DNA of 64,000 bases. Origin: Epiperipatus broadwayi (taxonomy: Eukaryota > Onychophora > Udeonychophora > Euonychophora > Peripatidae). How positions within the stretch are numbered: the first letter of the stretch is position 1; every line of letters begins with the position of its first letter. The position numbers and the translations under genes were made by a program. Of this stretch, positions 1 through 10,325 are shown piece by piece. The notes beneath the pieces are model-generated. The model saw nothing but the letters and a program-made list of their open reading frames with translations, was not told where the DNA came from and searched no databases. Location of the stretch: the NCBI GenBank assembly GCA_028023455.1, contig JAQFVV010006295.1:558001-622000 (forward strand), given 5' to 3'.

Positions 1-2
1 GC

Positions 3-1455
3 AATCTGCTCAACAACAGAGAGATTTTTCTCTCTCTTGATGGCAAGATCACACCAGGCTTCAAGCCATACAAGTCGATCCCCCAAGGATCCCTGCTCAG
101 TGCCCTTTTCTTCATAGCATACATCAACCCTCTTCTGACGGATATAGAAAAAAACCTCCCTGGAATTTTCCTTCCCTCTCTCAATAAAAACGCCAATGTA
201 TTTGCATATATAGATGACATCATGGTTGTGCTTCCCACCATTAAATACCTTCCCCATCTCATGAACATATTAAACAGAAATACAGCGAAACTTGGCCTAC
301 AAATAAATTTTAACAAATCTTCCATCTGGAAGATAATGTCTGGTAAACAAATTAACTCTCCCTTTTCTGCAAAACCCCAAAGATACCTAGGTTTTCCAAT
401 CTACAAAACTCCAACTGCAATGGCAAGAGAGATTCAAGATGCAATCCTCCATTCAACTGAAGCCATCACCACTTCACTCTCTAGAGTATACCTTTCATTA
501 TATGGAAAGGTTGGCCTCCTCAACATGATCATAATGCCAAAAATCTCGTATTATCTTCCATTCGTTAAAATGTCTAAACAGTTTCAAAATAAAATTAACC
601 GATTATGCACCAAACTTCTCTGGAGAGTAAGGACATTTGCTATTAGCTTGCGAGGTATCCAACGACCACGCAGGTTCAATGGACTGTCATTCTACTCAAT
701 ACAAGCAATCATTTTACAGAAAACCCACAACACTCTACATAATCTGATCCTCTCCTGCGGATACTCTAACATTATTAAAAAAATTACACCGACAGATCAT
801 CCTCCACCCTCTTCCAGTTCATGGATAGCATCCCTAATACAACACCTACAACTTTATAACCTGATAATACCCTGTAACCTTAACCAAAAAATCACCTTAT
901 GGGAAGTATACAATATAATCAACTATAATCAACAACTCATTAAAACCAGCCTAAAAATAACCAACCAAAGACTCATTACACACTTCAAAAGATGGAGTCT
1001 GGAAACCCAAGTTCATTGACTTCATCATTAAAATAAATCTTAATGCACTACCCACGAATTGGTTTCTTTATCACCGAAGAGGTTTTACCAGCATTGACCC
1101 TATATGTGGTCTGTGTGCTCGTGAAGATGAAACCATAGACCATATTATACACCGGAAACCAAGACTTAAAACTCTGAAAGATATAATTATAATCAATTCC
1201 AACATAAGACCTGATATGATTTTCTCACTTGAAAATGCCATTCATAATGGATTTTTTTCAATAATAAGGCTTTCTACCATTGTCCTTTATTCCATATGGA
1301 TAGTGAGATGCAAAAGTCTTATGGAATTACCCCCGCCACAAATCATACCATTGTTTTATCAAATGCTCAAAAAAATCAAGAAACATGACCAGCTCCTTGC
1401 CTCCAGTAAAGTCTTTGCTGACACCTGGTCTTTAATTGCTCTTTTCTTCTCCTGA
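3..1455 (+). pseudogene. non-LTR retrotransposon (LINE) ORF2, C-terminal part, frameshifted
   Basis: This is the 3' part of a LINE reverse transcriptase; the rest lies before the window. Frame 3 is open from base 3 to a stop at 1017-1019. It encodes IPQGSLLSALFF (RT motif B region), then FAYIDDI near 201-221, the RT active site with both aspartates kept, and then a thumb with LGFPIY. Homologous sequence resumes in the next frame from about 1021 (FIIKINLNALPTNWF) and runs to the stop at 1453-1455. It includes CGLCAREDETIDHIIH, the Cys/His motif typical of LINE C-termini. One frameshift near 1017 breaks the ORF, so the copy is dead. The clade (I, Jockey, L1 or another) cannot be fixed from this fragment. 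Confidence 0.85.
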
Positions 1456-1735
1456 TTACCAATTTCCACCTACCCAGCATTATAGAATAGTCAATTATAA
1501 AAGAAAATATTCATGTTTATATTAAAAATGCTAATACCATTAAACAAGTTTTTAGAATCTCTTCACTATACCTAACCACATAAGAGTATAACATTGTGCT
1601 CTCATAACATAATCTAGCCAGATGACAAATAGAACATTATATAATCATATTATTGTACAATTTATTCATTTATTTATCCTTTATTAGTATGTAATCACTA
1701 TTTATTGTTAATAAAATTTTTATTGAAATGAAGAT
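1456..1735 (+). other. probable LINE 3' UTR
   Basis: AT-rich sequence directly after the LINE stop codon. It contains an AATAAA at about 1711 followed by an A/T-rich stretch, which would fit a 3' UTR and tail. The true 3' boundary and any target duplication are not visible because the 5' end is outside the window. Confidence 0.4.
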
Positions 1736-3140
1736 TATTATCTTGTATGTTGATAAAAGAACAAAAGAAAATATGCACAGAAATCTAAAAACCAGACCTC
1801 TAGTATAAAAGAAAGAATACCAGTGTGATCAAAGTATTGTCTGTTTTTCTTTTGGCTGGTCTGGAGTGGACTGAAACTTTTGACATTGTTTATCATGAAG
1901 ACTGTCAATCCCAGAAAAGCTTTTGGGATTAGCCATTAAGACAGATCAAGAACAAGTTAAAACCAATAGCCATGAGCTCATGACATAGAAAAAAACCATG
2001 CATGGTAATTAACCATCTACAGAAATTTGCTAAACTTACCAGCAAGCTATGATTAATTATTCCCGATTGTGACTAAAATTAAGCTTATAATATAATCCTG
2101 ATAGAGAGAGACATTAACTTTCTTATTCAATAGACTTTCTTTTTTAAGAACTTTCTAGAAAAAATTTGGAAGTGAACTTTAATTATTAAACTGTTTTAGT
2201 TAGTTGATTTATTATCTGGATTAGTGTGCATGTAGACTTTCCAATTAATTAGTAATGTGTTTTTAATATTTTAATTTGTTAGAATAAAAATATTTATTTC
2301 TAATATCAACTATTCATTGTGCATTATTAATGATAGTTATTAAATTTATTAATGTTTAATTTATTAGGATTTGAGTGTATAATTTACCTTTGCCAATATT
2401 TGATGATTAAACTCCGGGAATAATATGCTCTAAAAAAAATTAAGTTATGGGAAATCATAACCCCATTCTTTTAGTTATTTGCATTAAAATTATGGGATAC
2501 AAGGAAGTTAGGAGTCTATTGACTATGATGCCCTCTTATAAATGAAAATTAACTTCATCAGCAATTCCTGTCATAATAATTAGTAGGCCAGTTATGCAGG
2601 AAATATAACTATGCTTTTGGAACAAGATATTTTCTTATCCATAGCTTGATTAACTTTCACTTCATAGTGTGTAAAAAAAAAAAGGCCTAACAGAATCTCC
2701 TCAAAAATGAAGAACATTACAATATATTTTCCTATAAATTATCTGATATGTTTAAGTTTCTATTAATTCCCTATGCTATAATACATTATGTAGTCAGAAA
2801 GAGAGCCATTAAACTTTTGTCAACAATTTATGTATATGGTTGAATTTTGGTCTTTTTTTATTTGATACTAATAAAATTAGAAACATGTGAGGTGCTGGAA
2901 AGAGAAGCTATAATAATTATTCTTATAAGTCTATACAAAAGTTAAATGGTTAAGCACTTTCAAGGTGTGTTGCCTCACATTCACAGCCATAGTAATAAAT
3001 GGTGCAGAATAGAAAGTAAGTGATGATATGCAAACTATATGCAAATTATTTACATAGCCCAGCATTCAGAAATAATGAAGCATGTGTCATGTCTGATGAT
3101 GGAATTGTTATTACTAGTAATAAAGTATGCCTCTTTAATT
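1736..3140. other. AT-rich non-coding stretch
   Basis: No reading frame resembles a protein family I know. No clear repeat or RNA gene was seen. The longest frame (60 residues at 3020-3202) has no recognisable motif. Confidence 0.5.
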
Positions 3141-3149
3141 TTTCATTTG

Positions 3150-4260
3150 CTGTCATTTTTTCTATGCTTACTATTCTAAGGTTGGATGGTTCAAATATGT
3201 GACCATTTTTCTTGGAATGTTTTAGAAATATATAGGAATTGTCAATATTTTTCTGTGTTATTTTATAAGTATATTTATGTTGAATGGTTCTATTGATAAT
3301 ACTGGCTTTAGTCTCACCATAGTAAATGGCTCAGCAGCCAGGTTGAGGGCATGGGATACTGTAAATGACCTGGAAGATTTGAATAGGTCAATTTTGTCTT
3401 TCAAATTGTTAATGAGATGATTAGAGCAAGGGGGTGTACAAAGGCTGATTCATGATTAGTGCAAGGGGTGTACGAAGGCTGATTCAAAATTTCTTAGATA
3501 TTGATTTAACTAGTTGGTTAAAGATTTTAGGGATATGAGGGAGGGTAATATATGGAAGGTTGAGGTTTCTAAAGATATTATCTCTCCTGTCAGATTCGAA
3601 TTTGCACAAGTGCATATTTCTGTATAAGAATGCATTTAAGCCTGCAAATTTATGTGAGTTTGGAGAATTTGAATTAGAATGAATAAAACCTCTTACTTCA
3701 AGTGGCTTTATGATCATCAAATAATTTATGGTTCTTTCTGTTCGAAGTGGCCATAAGTCCAGACATGTCAATCTCTTGAAGTCATCTTCCCATGTAGAGT
3801 TAATGGTTAGGTTGGAATGTTGTTGGATTTCTTGCAGGATGTACAAGGTGATATATTTATTGGCTGTAATGAATACATCTTCGACATACTGTGTATATAT
3901 AATATCAGGAAAGTCAGCTTGATATTTTGGTATAATTTGCATCTCAAAGTAGTTCAGAAAAATGCTGGTGATTATTCCACTAAGAGGCAGATCCATATGC
4001 CAACCATTACTCATGGTGAACCATTTATCTTCAAACGTAGTGTATATGTGGTTGTCCATCCAAGATAAAAATGATATAACAAAGCTAATGCGGTCAGTTG
4101 GGAAATGGAAGTTTGTGAGTTCATGGTGGATAATCTAAATAGATTGTTTTCTATCAACAGATCCATATAGCTCTTTAACATCAAGATTGGCCATGTGGCA
4201 ATTATCATTGATGGTTGCATCTTAATGATTTCTTTTAAATATTTATGACTTTACTAGATT
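3150..4260 (-). pseudogene. Penelope-like element (PLE): RT C-terminal half plus GIY-YIG domain, degenerate
   Basis: Read on the minus strand, 4059-3484 is one open frame of 191 residues with the PLE order of motifs. MDLPLSGIITSIFLNYFE corresponds to RT motif B. QYVEDVFITA is the active-site motif with YVDD changed to YVED. LTCLDLWPLR and a RGFIHSNSNSPNSHK-type connector follow. Homology extends upstream to about 4220 in a shifted frame. Downstream, at roughly 3390-3150, another frame reads YSIPCPQPGC then AIYYGETKASI, the Cys-rich start and GIY-YIG-type endonuclease of PLEs. Frames change several times and the first catalytic aspartate is lost, so this copy is inactive. The family assignment rests on motif order. 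Confidence 0.8.
3419..3484. repeat. tandem duplication, ~34 bp x2
   Basis: Two adjacent imperfect copies of a unit beginning GATTAG.GCAAGG and ending AAGGCTGATTCA. They lie between the RT and GIY-YIG parts of the PLE remnant, so this looks like a local duplication after the element died. Confidence 0.75.
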
Positions 4261-5790
4261 AATGTACATCAGATTATTAAAAATAGATGTGACTTTTTGA
4301 TGATCTAATAAAAAATAATAAGTTAGATGATTCAGATTAAAATACTATCCCTTGGACCATGGCTGACAATTCAATATTTATTCAAAATTCAATCCAAATA
4401 AACGAGACATCTGTTTAACAGTGATAGATATTGGATAGTACTTTAATTCAAATAGTTGTATTTGGAATTATAAACAAGTCATGAAAGCGATAAGCTTGAA
4501 ACTAGTTTGGAGATTTTCGATAGGAACACACAAAATAGGAATTTACTGAGAATTACCATCTGAGGACTATCATAAGCTTATTGTAATTGGCAAAAAGAAG
4601 ATGGAAAAATATGCTACTTAAAACAGAAATATATAAGCTGAAGACATGTGACAAATTATATCACGTTTTATTGGTTCATATAATTTTTTAATTATCATAG
4701 TTATTTAACTTAATGGTATGCAGGTCACAATTTAATTATTGAATTTATAACAGTCAGTAATGTATGTGTTATTATATCATTTTAAAAATTAAATTATCGA
4801 TTTAAAATTTTCTCATCTACATTTCTGAAAGTTCACCCAGAACATAAATTACATCTGCTGCTTATAAGTATAATGACATAAAGAAATGGATTTCTGGGCA
4901 GTCCCATAATCCTTTTTCAATTTCTGAAATCTAAATGACTATTTGCCTTTAAGAATCCATTAGACAAATATACCCTAGTATTATAAATTAATAAATAGAA
5001 GCTGCAGCAGATTGAGGAATAATGAATATTTTTTCATATTAGAATATATTAGTTTTCTGCGCTGTTATAAATATTACGAGTTAATCCTCTTTTTTATTAT
5101 TATTATTATTACTATTAGTAGTAGTAAAGCATAAAATCATTAAGGTACAGGTATTACACAAAGACAAATTACTATACCTACATGAGGAAAATAAATAACA
5201 TGATTACAATAATTGATATCAGAATTTAAACACCAACAAAACAAGCGAGCAAAAATATATACAAATAATCTTCATATGAGGGTATAAAGAAATATAAAAT
5301 TTATTTCTTCAATATTAAGATAAAAAAAAAAATCAATAATTTAAATGCTACAATATATATATATATAAGTAATTTGATATGCTTTAGCTAATATATAAAA
5401 TAGTTTAATGATATTTTTCAAAAATAATGTATAAATATAAAAGCTATAAAGATACAAATTGCATGTAAAGCATTTAAAGTTGTTTAATTTTTAAATTTAA
5501 TACAATTAAAAAATTGAGTGTTTAGATATATATATAATACTAAATAATAAAGAAATATCAGATGACTAGAAGAATACAGTAGCAATATTGGTATTTAAAA
5601 AAAGTGATAAAAAAGACATTAAAAATTACTGAACCATCAATCTTTTATTAGTTCTTTACACAATTTTTACTAAGATCTTTAAAACTCAACTTTGGATTGT
5701 AAATTACCAAAAAAAAAAAAAAAAACAAGCTACATTTAAAAGTAATTTTAGCATAGTGAATCATTTCTAAATAATTGAAAGAAATTATAG
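4261..5790. other. AT-rich non-coding stretch with short microsatellites
   Basis: No coding similarity seen. It contains a TAT/TAG trinucleotide tract near 5093-5128, a short (AT)n near 5352-5367 and a 19-nt A run near 5709-5727. Nothing else stands out. Confidence 0.5.
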
Positions 5791-5814
5791 AAATTCCCAC
5801 CAATATGAATTGTC

Positions 5815-6060
5815 ACAGGCAAAACTCTCTCTCTATATATATATTGCCACTCAGTGCAAGCCAGAGTAATCAATGGGTGCCAGAATGTTTGTGCATAAAA
5901 TACCCATCTAGTGCCTACTCATCTAATATCCCCAGACTAGTTTCTGGCTTGTGGCCTTCATCAGTGAGGAGCCTTGGATCTGAGAGCACTGCACCTAGAT
6001 TTTAGGATCTAATGCAACCCTCCAGCAGCCACCTTTTATCTCTACGTAACTACAAAACTA
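5815..6060 (-). repeat. family A short interspersed repeat, copy A1 (most intact)
   Basis: A ~240 bp repeat present in at least four more places here (7200-7440, 7440-7638, 45081-45206, 52677-52716), plus a scrap at 6278-6306. All copies share the terminus CAGGCAAAACTC (plus-strand view) but stop at different points at the other end. That points to this terminus being the 3' end and to 5' truncation during retroposition, so the sense strand here is minus. The sense strand carries a hammerhead motif, listed separately. I see no clear A/B box. It could be a retrozyme-like or PLE-derived non-autonomous element. Any target duplication of A1 is unclear. Confidence 0.75.
5929..5970 (-). ncRNA. type I hammerhead ribozyme motif in repeat A1
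   Basis: Minus-strand reading gives the hammerhead core in order. TCCTCA (stem I, 5' strand) is followed by CTGATGA, then GGC..CACAA..GCC (stem II), GAAA, a very short stem III in CTAGT, then C at the predicted cleavage position and TGGGGA (stem I, 3' strand). TCCTCA and TGGGGA pair over six positions with one G-U. Predicted cleavage is between plus-strand 5935 and 5934. The weak point is an A-A opposition where stem II meets the core (normally G-C). Stem III is the palindrome ACTAGT, as expected for hammerheads that act as dimers. The motif is seen directly; activity is inference. Confidence 0.65.
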
Positions 6061-6679
6061 TGAGTCTTAAATTGAAAACACTGTAATATTTTCAGTCCAA
6101 GCTTATTAGCTTATATAGTCATATAGGTCTGAACTTAGTTCAGTACCTATACATTTTGGTGACATTGGTTCTTTAATAGCCATAACCACCACTATCCTAT
6201 TAGGCAGGATTGGTTTTAAACCAATAAACATCACATGATTACCATTTCTTATGCTTGCTTATAAGTGTTATTGAAACAGGCAAAACCTCTCTATACGTAT
6301 TGCCATTCTATATGAATTTTCATTGTTTTAGATTCAAATTATTAAACATCATATGATTACCATTCCTTATGCTTATCCAAGCTGTTATAACAGAGATAAT
6401 GCAATGCACTGTGACTTGCTCTTATTTGGAGTCAGGTATCTCTTAGCCACTATGCTCAGAAAAATCTGTTAGCCATTTTACCTTCCCTTGTCATTCCCTG
6501 CTCTAAGTTTTACTCATATTCTTCTCTATCCTGCTCCATCCCATTTCCACAACATAATCTTTGTCAACTCCATGATTTTACATCTAAATCTCCTTTATCT
6601 TTTCCCAAACCCAGCATAAAAATCAAGACCCCACTATTTATATAAACATTTGGTTTATATTTATTCTTCCATAACTTCA
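6061..6679. other. non-coding stretch with short repeats
   Basis: Contains two direct copies of a ~30 bp segment beginning AAACATCA.ATGATTACCATT (about 6226-6255 and 6340-6370). The same segment appears inverted at about 52714-52745. Also holds a truncated family A 3' end at 6278-6306. No coding similarity seen. Confidence 0.55.
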
Positions 6680-6952
6680 TTATTTATACCCTTTCTTCTT
6701 ACAGGCATTTACATTTAAAACAGATGCATAATATTTTTTCCTGTCTTCTTTACACAACTTGCAGACTAAATCACCCACATTTTTACATTTATGTGTACAT
6801 TCTCTTTTCGCTAAAGATCCTGTTCGAACCTTAAACAGTAAACTACTTTCCTTGCTATTATCATAAATTAACTTGCACTTAATATTCTGTTTACTTCTAT
6901 ATGTAAAATTTAAACTCTTTTTACTCTCCATATTAGTTCTCCCTCTCTCCAA
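6680..6952 (-). pseudogene. 90-residue Cys-rich ORF, possible LINE C-terminal fragment
   Basis: The frame encodes a basic peptide. LLFKVRTGSL is followed by the cysteine pattern C-x3-C-x7-C-x2-C and a terminal cysteine (ECTHKC, VCKLCKED, NACKKKG). RTG followed by a C-x2-C motif occurs near the C-terminus of several LINE clades. The flanking minus-strand sequence (6952-7190) is also purine-rich and half open. That makes a LINE remnant plausible, but no RT motif is present to confirm it. It could also be a chance ORF. Confidence 0.3.
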
Positions 6953-7199
6953 CTCCCTATTCTTCTACCCCATTTCTTGCCACTACAGTATACTGACATA
7001 AATTCTTTTATCCAAATCTTCTGCATACCATACTATCTTTCTCACCCTTCTTGTTTCCTACTTTTTACTCATAACTCAATTAAATACTATTTGGCTAATC
7101 TTCAATTATTCATTAACTGCAATCTACCGAACATTTTCATTTTGCTTTTTGCATCTCTCAAAAATTTGACCATCCCATTTCTCCTTGAATTGCCTCCTT

Positions 7200-7440
7200 T
7201 GCAAAACTCTCCATACAGCAATGCCACCCAGTGCAATCCAGAGTAATCAATGGATGCAAAAAGATTTGTGCATAAAATCCCTATTTGGTACCTACTTATT
7301 CATCATCCCCAGATTAGTTTTTAGCTTGTGGCTCTCATCATTGAGGAGCCATGGATCTAAGAGCACTACATCTAGATCTTAGAATATAATGACCACCTTC
7401 CCTCAGTCACCTTTTACCTTTTCAATTAACTGCAAAGCTA
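7200..7440 (-). repeat. family A repeat, copy A2
   Basis: Aligns with A1 over its whole length, from the shared terminus GCAAAACTCTCCATA through the CCCCAGATTAG segment to about 7440. Sense strand is minus. Its hammerhead core (7306-7347) is damaged: the first core base is A instead of C, and GAAA has become AAAA. The stem I halves TCCTCA and TGGGGA are intact. The head of A2 touches the head of A3. Confidence 0.75.
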
Positions 7441-7638
7441 GAGGGTTATATTAAATCATAAGATCTAGGTGCAGTGCTCTCAGATCTGAGGCTCCTTACT
7501 GATGAAGGCCATAAGATAGAAACTAATCTGGGGATGTTGGATGAGTAGGCACTAGATAAAGATTTTGTTCAGACCTTTTTCATCCATTGAATAAATTCTG
7601 TCTTGCACTGGATGGCACCAGTATAGACATTTTTGCCT
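7440..7638 (+). repeat. family A repeat, copy A3 with hammerhead-like core
   Basis: Same family in the opposite orientation to A2, immediately adjacent, forming a head-to-head pair. The hammerhead-like segment lies at 7494-7535: TCCTTA, CTGATGA at 7500-7506, a weakened stem II, GAAAC at 7520-7524, TAATC, then TGGGGA at 7530-7535. Core bases are intact. Stem II (GGCC..GAT) and stem III (ACTAAT, no longer palindromic) are degraded. The copy ends near TTTTTGCCT. Confidence 0.75.
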
Positions 7639-7734
7639 TTATTATGTTTTAGATATTTAGGTTATAAAAAAAATATTTGATTCTATAAATGTTTCTACAA
7701 TGATTAAAGCATAGGATCATCAACATATAGACCC

Positions 7735-8690
7735 AGGGTAATGTCATATTTTTAAAGAATATTTATCAAAATGCACCAGCAATTATTAGACTATATAGTG
7801 ATACTAAAAAGATTAACATTGAGAAGGATGTACAATAAAGTGTTTCCATATCACTAAAACTTTTTACAGCAGATTTGAAAGAAATATTTTGTTGGAGTGG
7901 AAATTATTAAAATCATTTAGATTTTGCAGTTGATGTGATTATTTTTGCAAATAATACTCCAGTGCTTCAAGAAATATTACAAGAGTTATCAGATAAAAGT
8001 AAGAGAGGAGAACTAAAAATAAATGCCAAAAGACTGAAGTAATGTTCAATGGATTTTCTTAAAAGAAAATAAAGATTAATAATGTTGAATTTGACAAAGT
8101 TAATAACTACAAATACTTTCATCAGATTATTAATACAGATGAAAATATAGTTAAATTAATCATAGGATTATTTCTTTTGGCAGAAATAATTTGATATTAA
8201 AAGGAAACATGCTTATGTGTCTGAAAAGAAAGGTTTTTAATAAATATGTTTTTACCAATTCTTACTTATGACTTCTGTGACTTGAAAAAACACAGAAGAG
8301 CTTTACAGAGACTATTTCACTCAATGATATATTGAGAGATATATATTAGGAGTAATAAGAAGAGATAAAACACAAAATACATGGGTGACAGAAAAAACAG
8401 TATTACTGACATCATTAAAAGAATCAAAAGACTGAAATGAAAATGGGCTGAAAATTTTTCTAAAAGAGATGAGAAGATAACAGATAAATACTTGAAATCT
8501 TAAACTGGATTCCAAAAGATTGTAAAAGACCTAGAAAGCAATCACAAGTGAGATGAATCGATGAAATAAGGAAGTTTATTGATGTGAAGTAAAGAAGAGA
8601 GGCTAGAAGCAAAACAAAAAACTGAATTAAATTTGGAAAGACTTTCATTTTGCAATAGATTGATATTGTTGAAAGTGATGATGATGAAGA
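7735..8690 (+). pseudogene. RTE-type LINE ORF2 remnant (RT palm to C-terminus)
   Basis: Broken frames on the plus strand read through the RTE-clade pattern. First comes KLFTADLKEIF (the S/PKLFTA.LE.VF motif), then LDFAVDVIIFANN at 7918-7956 (the active site FADD with its first Asp replaced by Val). ELKINAKKTEVMFNG, the NYKYF (YLG-like) position, LKRKVFNK, LNWIPKDCKRPR and IDEIRKFIDVK follow to about 8610. The order and spacing match RTE ORF2 after the palm. Several in-frame stops and the lost catalytic Asp make it inactive. The 3' boundary is not sharp. Confidence 0.8.
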
Positions 8691-9500
8691 TGATATAAAA
8701 TTAATACTTAAAAAATCAGTTAAACTATTTAAATTACTTTTTAAATAGTTTTTACTATATATAAACAATTTGTTTTGTATATTTAATTTTATTATGATAG
8801 GGGTCTTATATCTATATTGTGTATGATACAGAAATGGAAGTTTGAATATAATAAAATATTGCATTTGCTTGAAAAGGACATAGAAAAATGTTAGTATTCT
8901 TTGTTATATCAGATTATATATATTTTCAGCATTAAATATTTTATATTCACATATTTTATAATCAATCCTTTATTTACATAGTTGTTAAAACTAACAGATC
9001 ATTATATAATATATAACTTGAGCAAAACTAAATTAAAACACCAAATACGTGCCTTTTTACTTATTAATAAAATATCTTTTTTAAAATAGTTTTTGTTTTC
9101 TTTTATTTAAATTCAAAACTCTATTTGTTTGTTTAGGATAAAGTTTATAATTGTGTTTTAACATATTTCCATCAATATGGATTTCCTTAAAATTTTATAC
9201 ATATGTTAGAAATTGATAGTAACACAATATGACAATGAAAGATTTCAGGGTGATGCCATAGTTTGTTTATTATAGAAGTGTTGGTAGACTGAGTTTCAAA
9301 CATGTTGGTATTGCTCAGTAAAATTTCCAATGATGTGCATGAGAAGCAGTACATTTTTAAAATGCTTTTATTTTTAAAAAAGTTACACTAAAAAGTGATA
9401 ACAATCATTTAAAATAAAAATGAATATTCAATTCACTTGATTTAAAGTTATGTTTATTTATTAAGTGCATAGTAAGTATTAAATACTTTAGAGAAAGGCT
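8691..9500. other. AT-rich non-coding stretch
   Basis: I see no coding similarity, repeat pair or RNA gene here. Confidence 0.5.
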
Positions 9501-9502
9501 TT

Positions 9503-9855
9503 AACATTTATCACATGCACTTTAAATGTTTATAATAGTCAATCAATGTTGTTTTTTGACTATAGAGGGGTCTCTCTCATACCTCAACACAAGATAGTGA
9601 CTTAGATTTGCATAAGTTAAGGTGTGTGGAAAATATTGGACTTAAAAAATTGAAGAGAACAACAGCTTCACACTCTTAAATTAAGATCCTTCAGATTGGC
9701 CTATATAAGTGGAATTTAGGTTAAAGATAAGATGGCCAATCTTATCTTTATAAAGTCACTATCTTGTGTCAAGATTTGAGATGTCCATCTATGGGCAAAA
9801 AGCAACATCATTTGGTTATTATAAATGTTCAAAGTGCATATGATAATTTTTTAAG
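9503..9855. mobile_element. ~350 bp inverted-repeat element (MITE-like)
   Basis: Two arms of about 100 bp face each other: 9503-9604 and 9753-9855. They share ACATTTAT.A, GCACTTT.AA, TTTATAATA and the 18-mer ACACAAGATAGTGACTT(T/A). The spacer has its own hairpin with 12-bp perfect arms TAAAGATAAGAT/ATCTTATCTTTA and loop GGCCA (9722-9750). No ORF. Consistent with a MITE or foldback element; target duplication not resolved in AT-rich flanks. Confidence 0.7.
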
Positions 9856-10124
9856 ATAATTCAATTGATAGTAAAAGTTGCTTCTTTTAAATAGGGTGAA
9901 ATTTACCTCTTGCTTGTAAAAGTTTATTTTTTAAAAAATACTTCTTTTATAAACAAAATAATATAAAAATTAATTTTAATGCACTGTGAATTTCCTTTAC
10001 ATAAGCTATGACATTTTTATTTTTGATTTTAAATAGAAATAATTATAAAAAATGTCTAAATATTAAAAATATAAAAATAATATTTATACAATATATTTTA
10101 TAATAAATACTCTTATTTACTATG

Positions 10125-10318
10125 CACTAAAAAGCCAAAAAATAATGGTTTTATTTAACCACAAATATAATTTAAAATAAAAGCATGAATGTCCAGAAAT
10201 TAATTAATTCAATCTCCAATTTCTGCAACAAGTGATCAAATTAATGAATTTCTGGATATTCTGCACTTTTATTTAGAGTTAAATATTTTTTTGTTGTTTT
10301 TTTAATGCTAAATAAATC
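10125..10318. repeat. ~195 bp long hairpin
   Basis: The inner arms 10175-10213 and 10235-10274 are strongly complementary (AATAAAAG.....TCCAGAAATT against its reverse complement), around a 21-nt loop. Weaker complementarity continues outward to about 10125 and 10318. Could be a small foldback element. No coding content. Confidence 0.65.
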
Positions 10319-10325
10319 TTATAAA

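Noticed and set aside
5775-6005. 76-residue ORF over repeat A1, and the similar ORFs over A2 and A4
   Set aside because: They lie on changing strands and frames of a non-coding repeat; similarity between them comes from the repeat itself.
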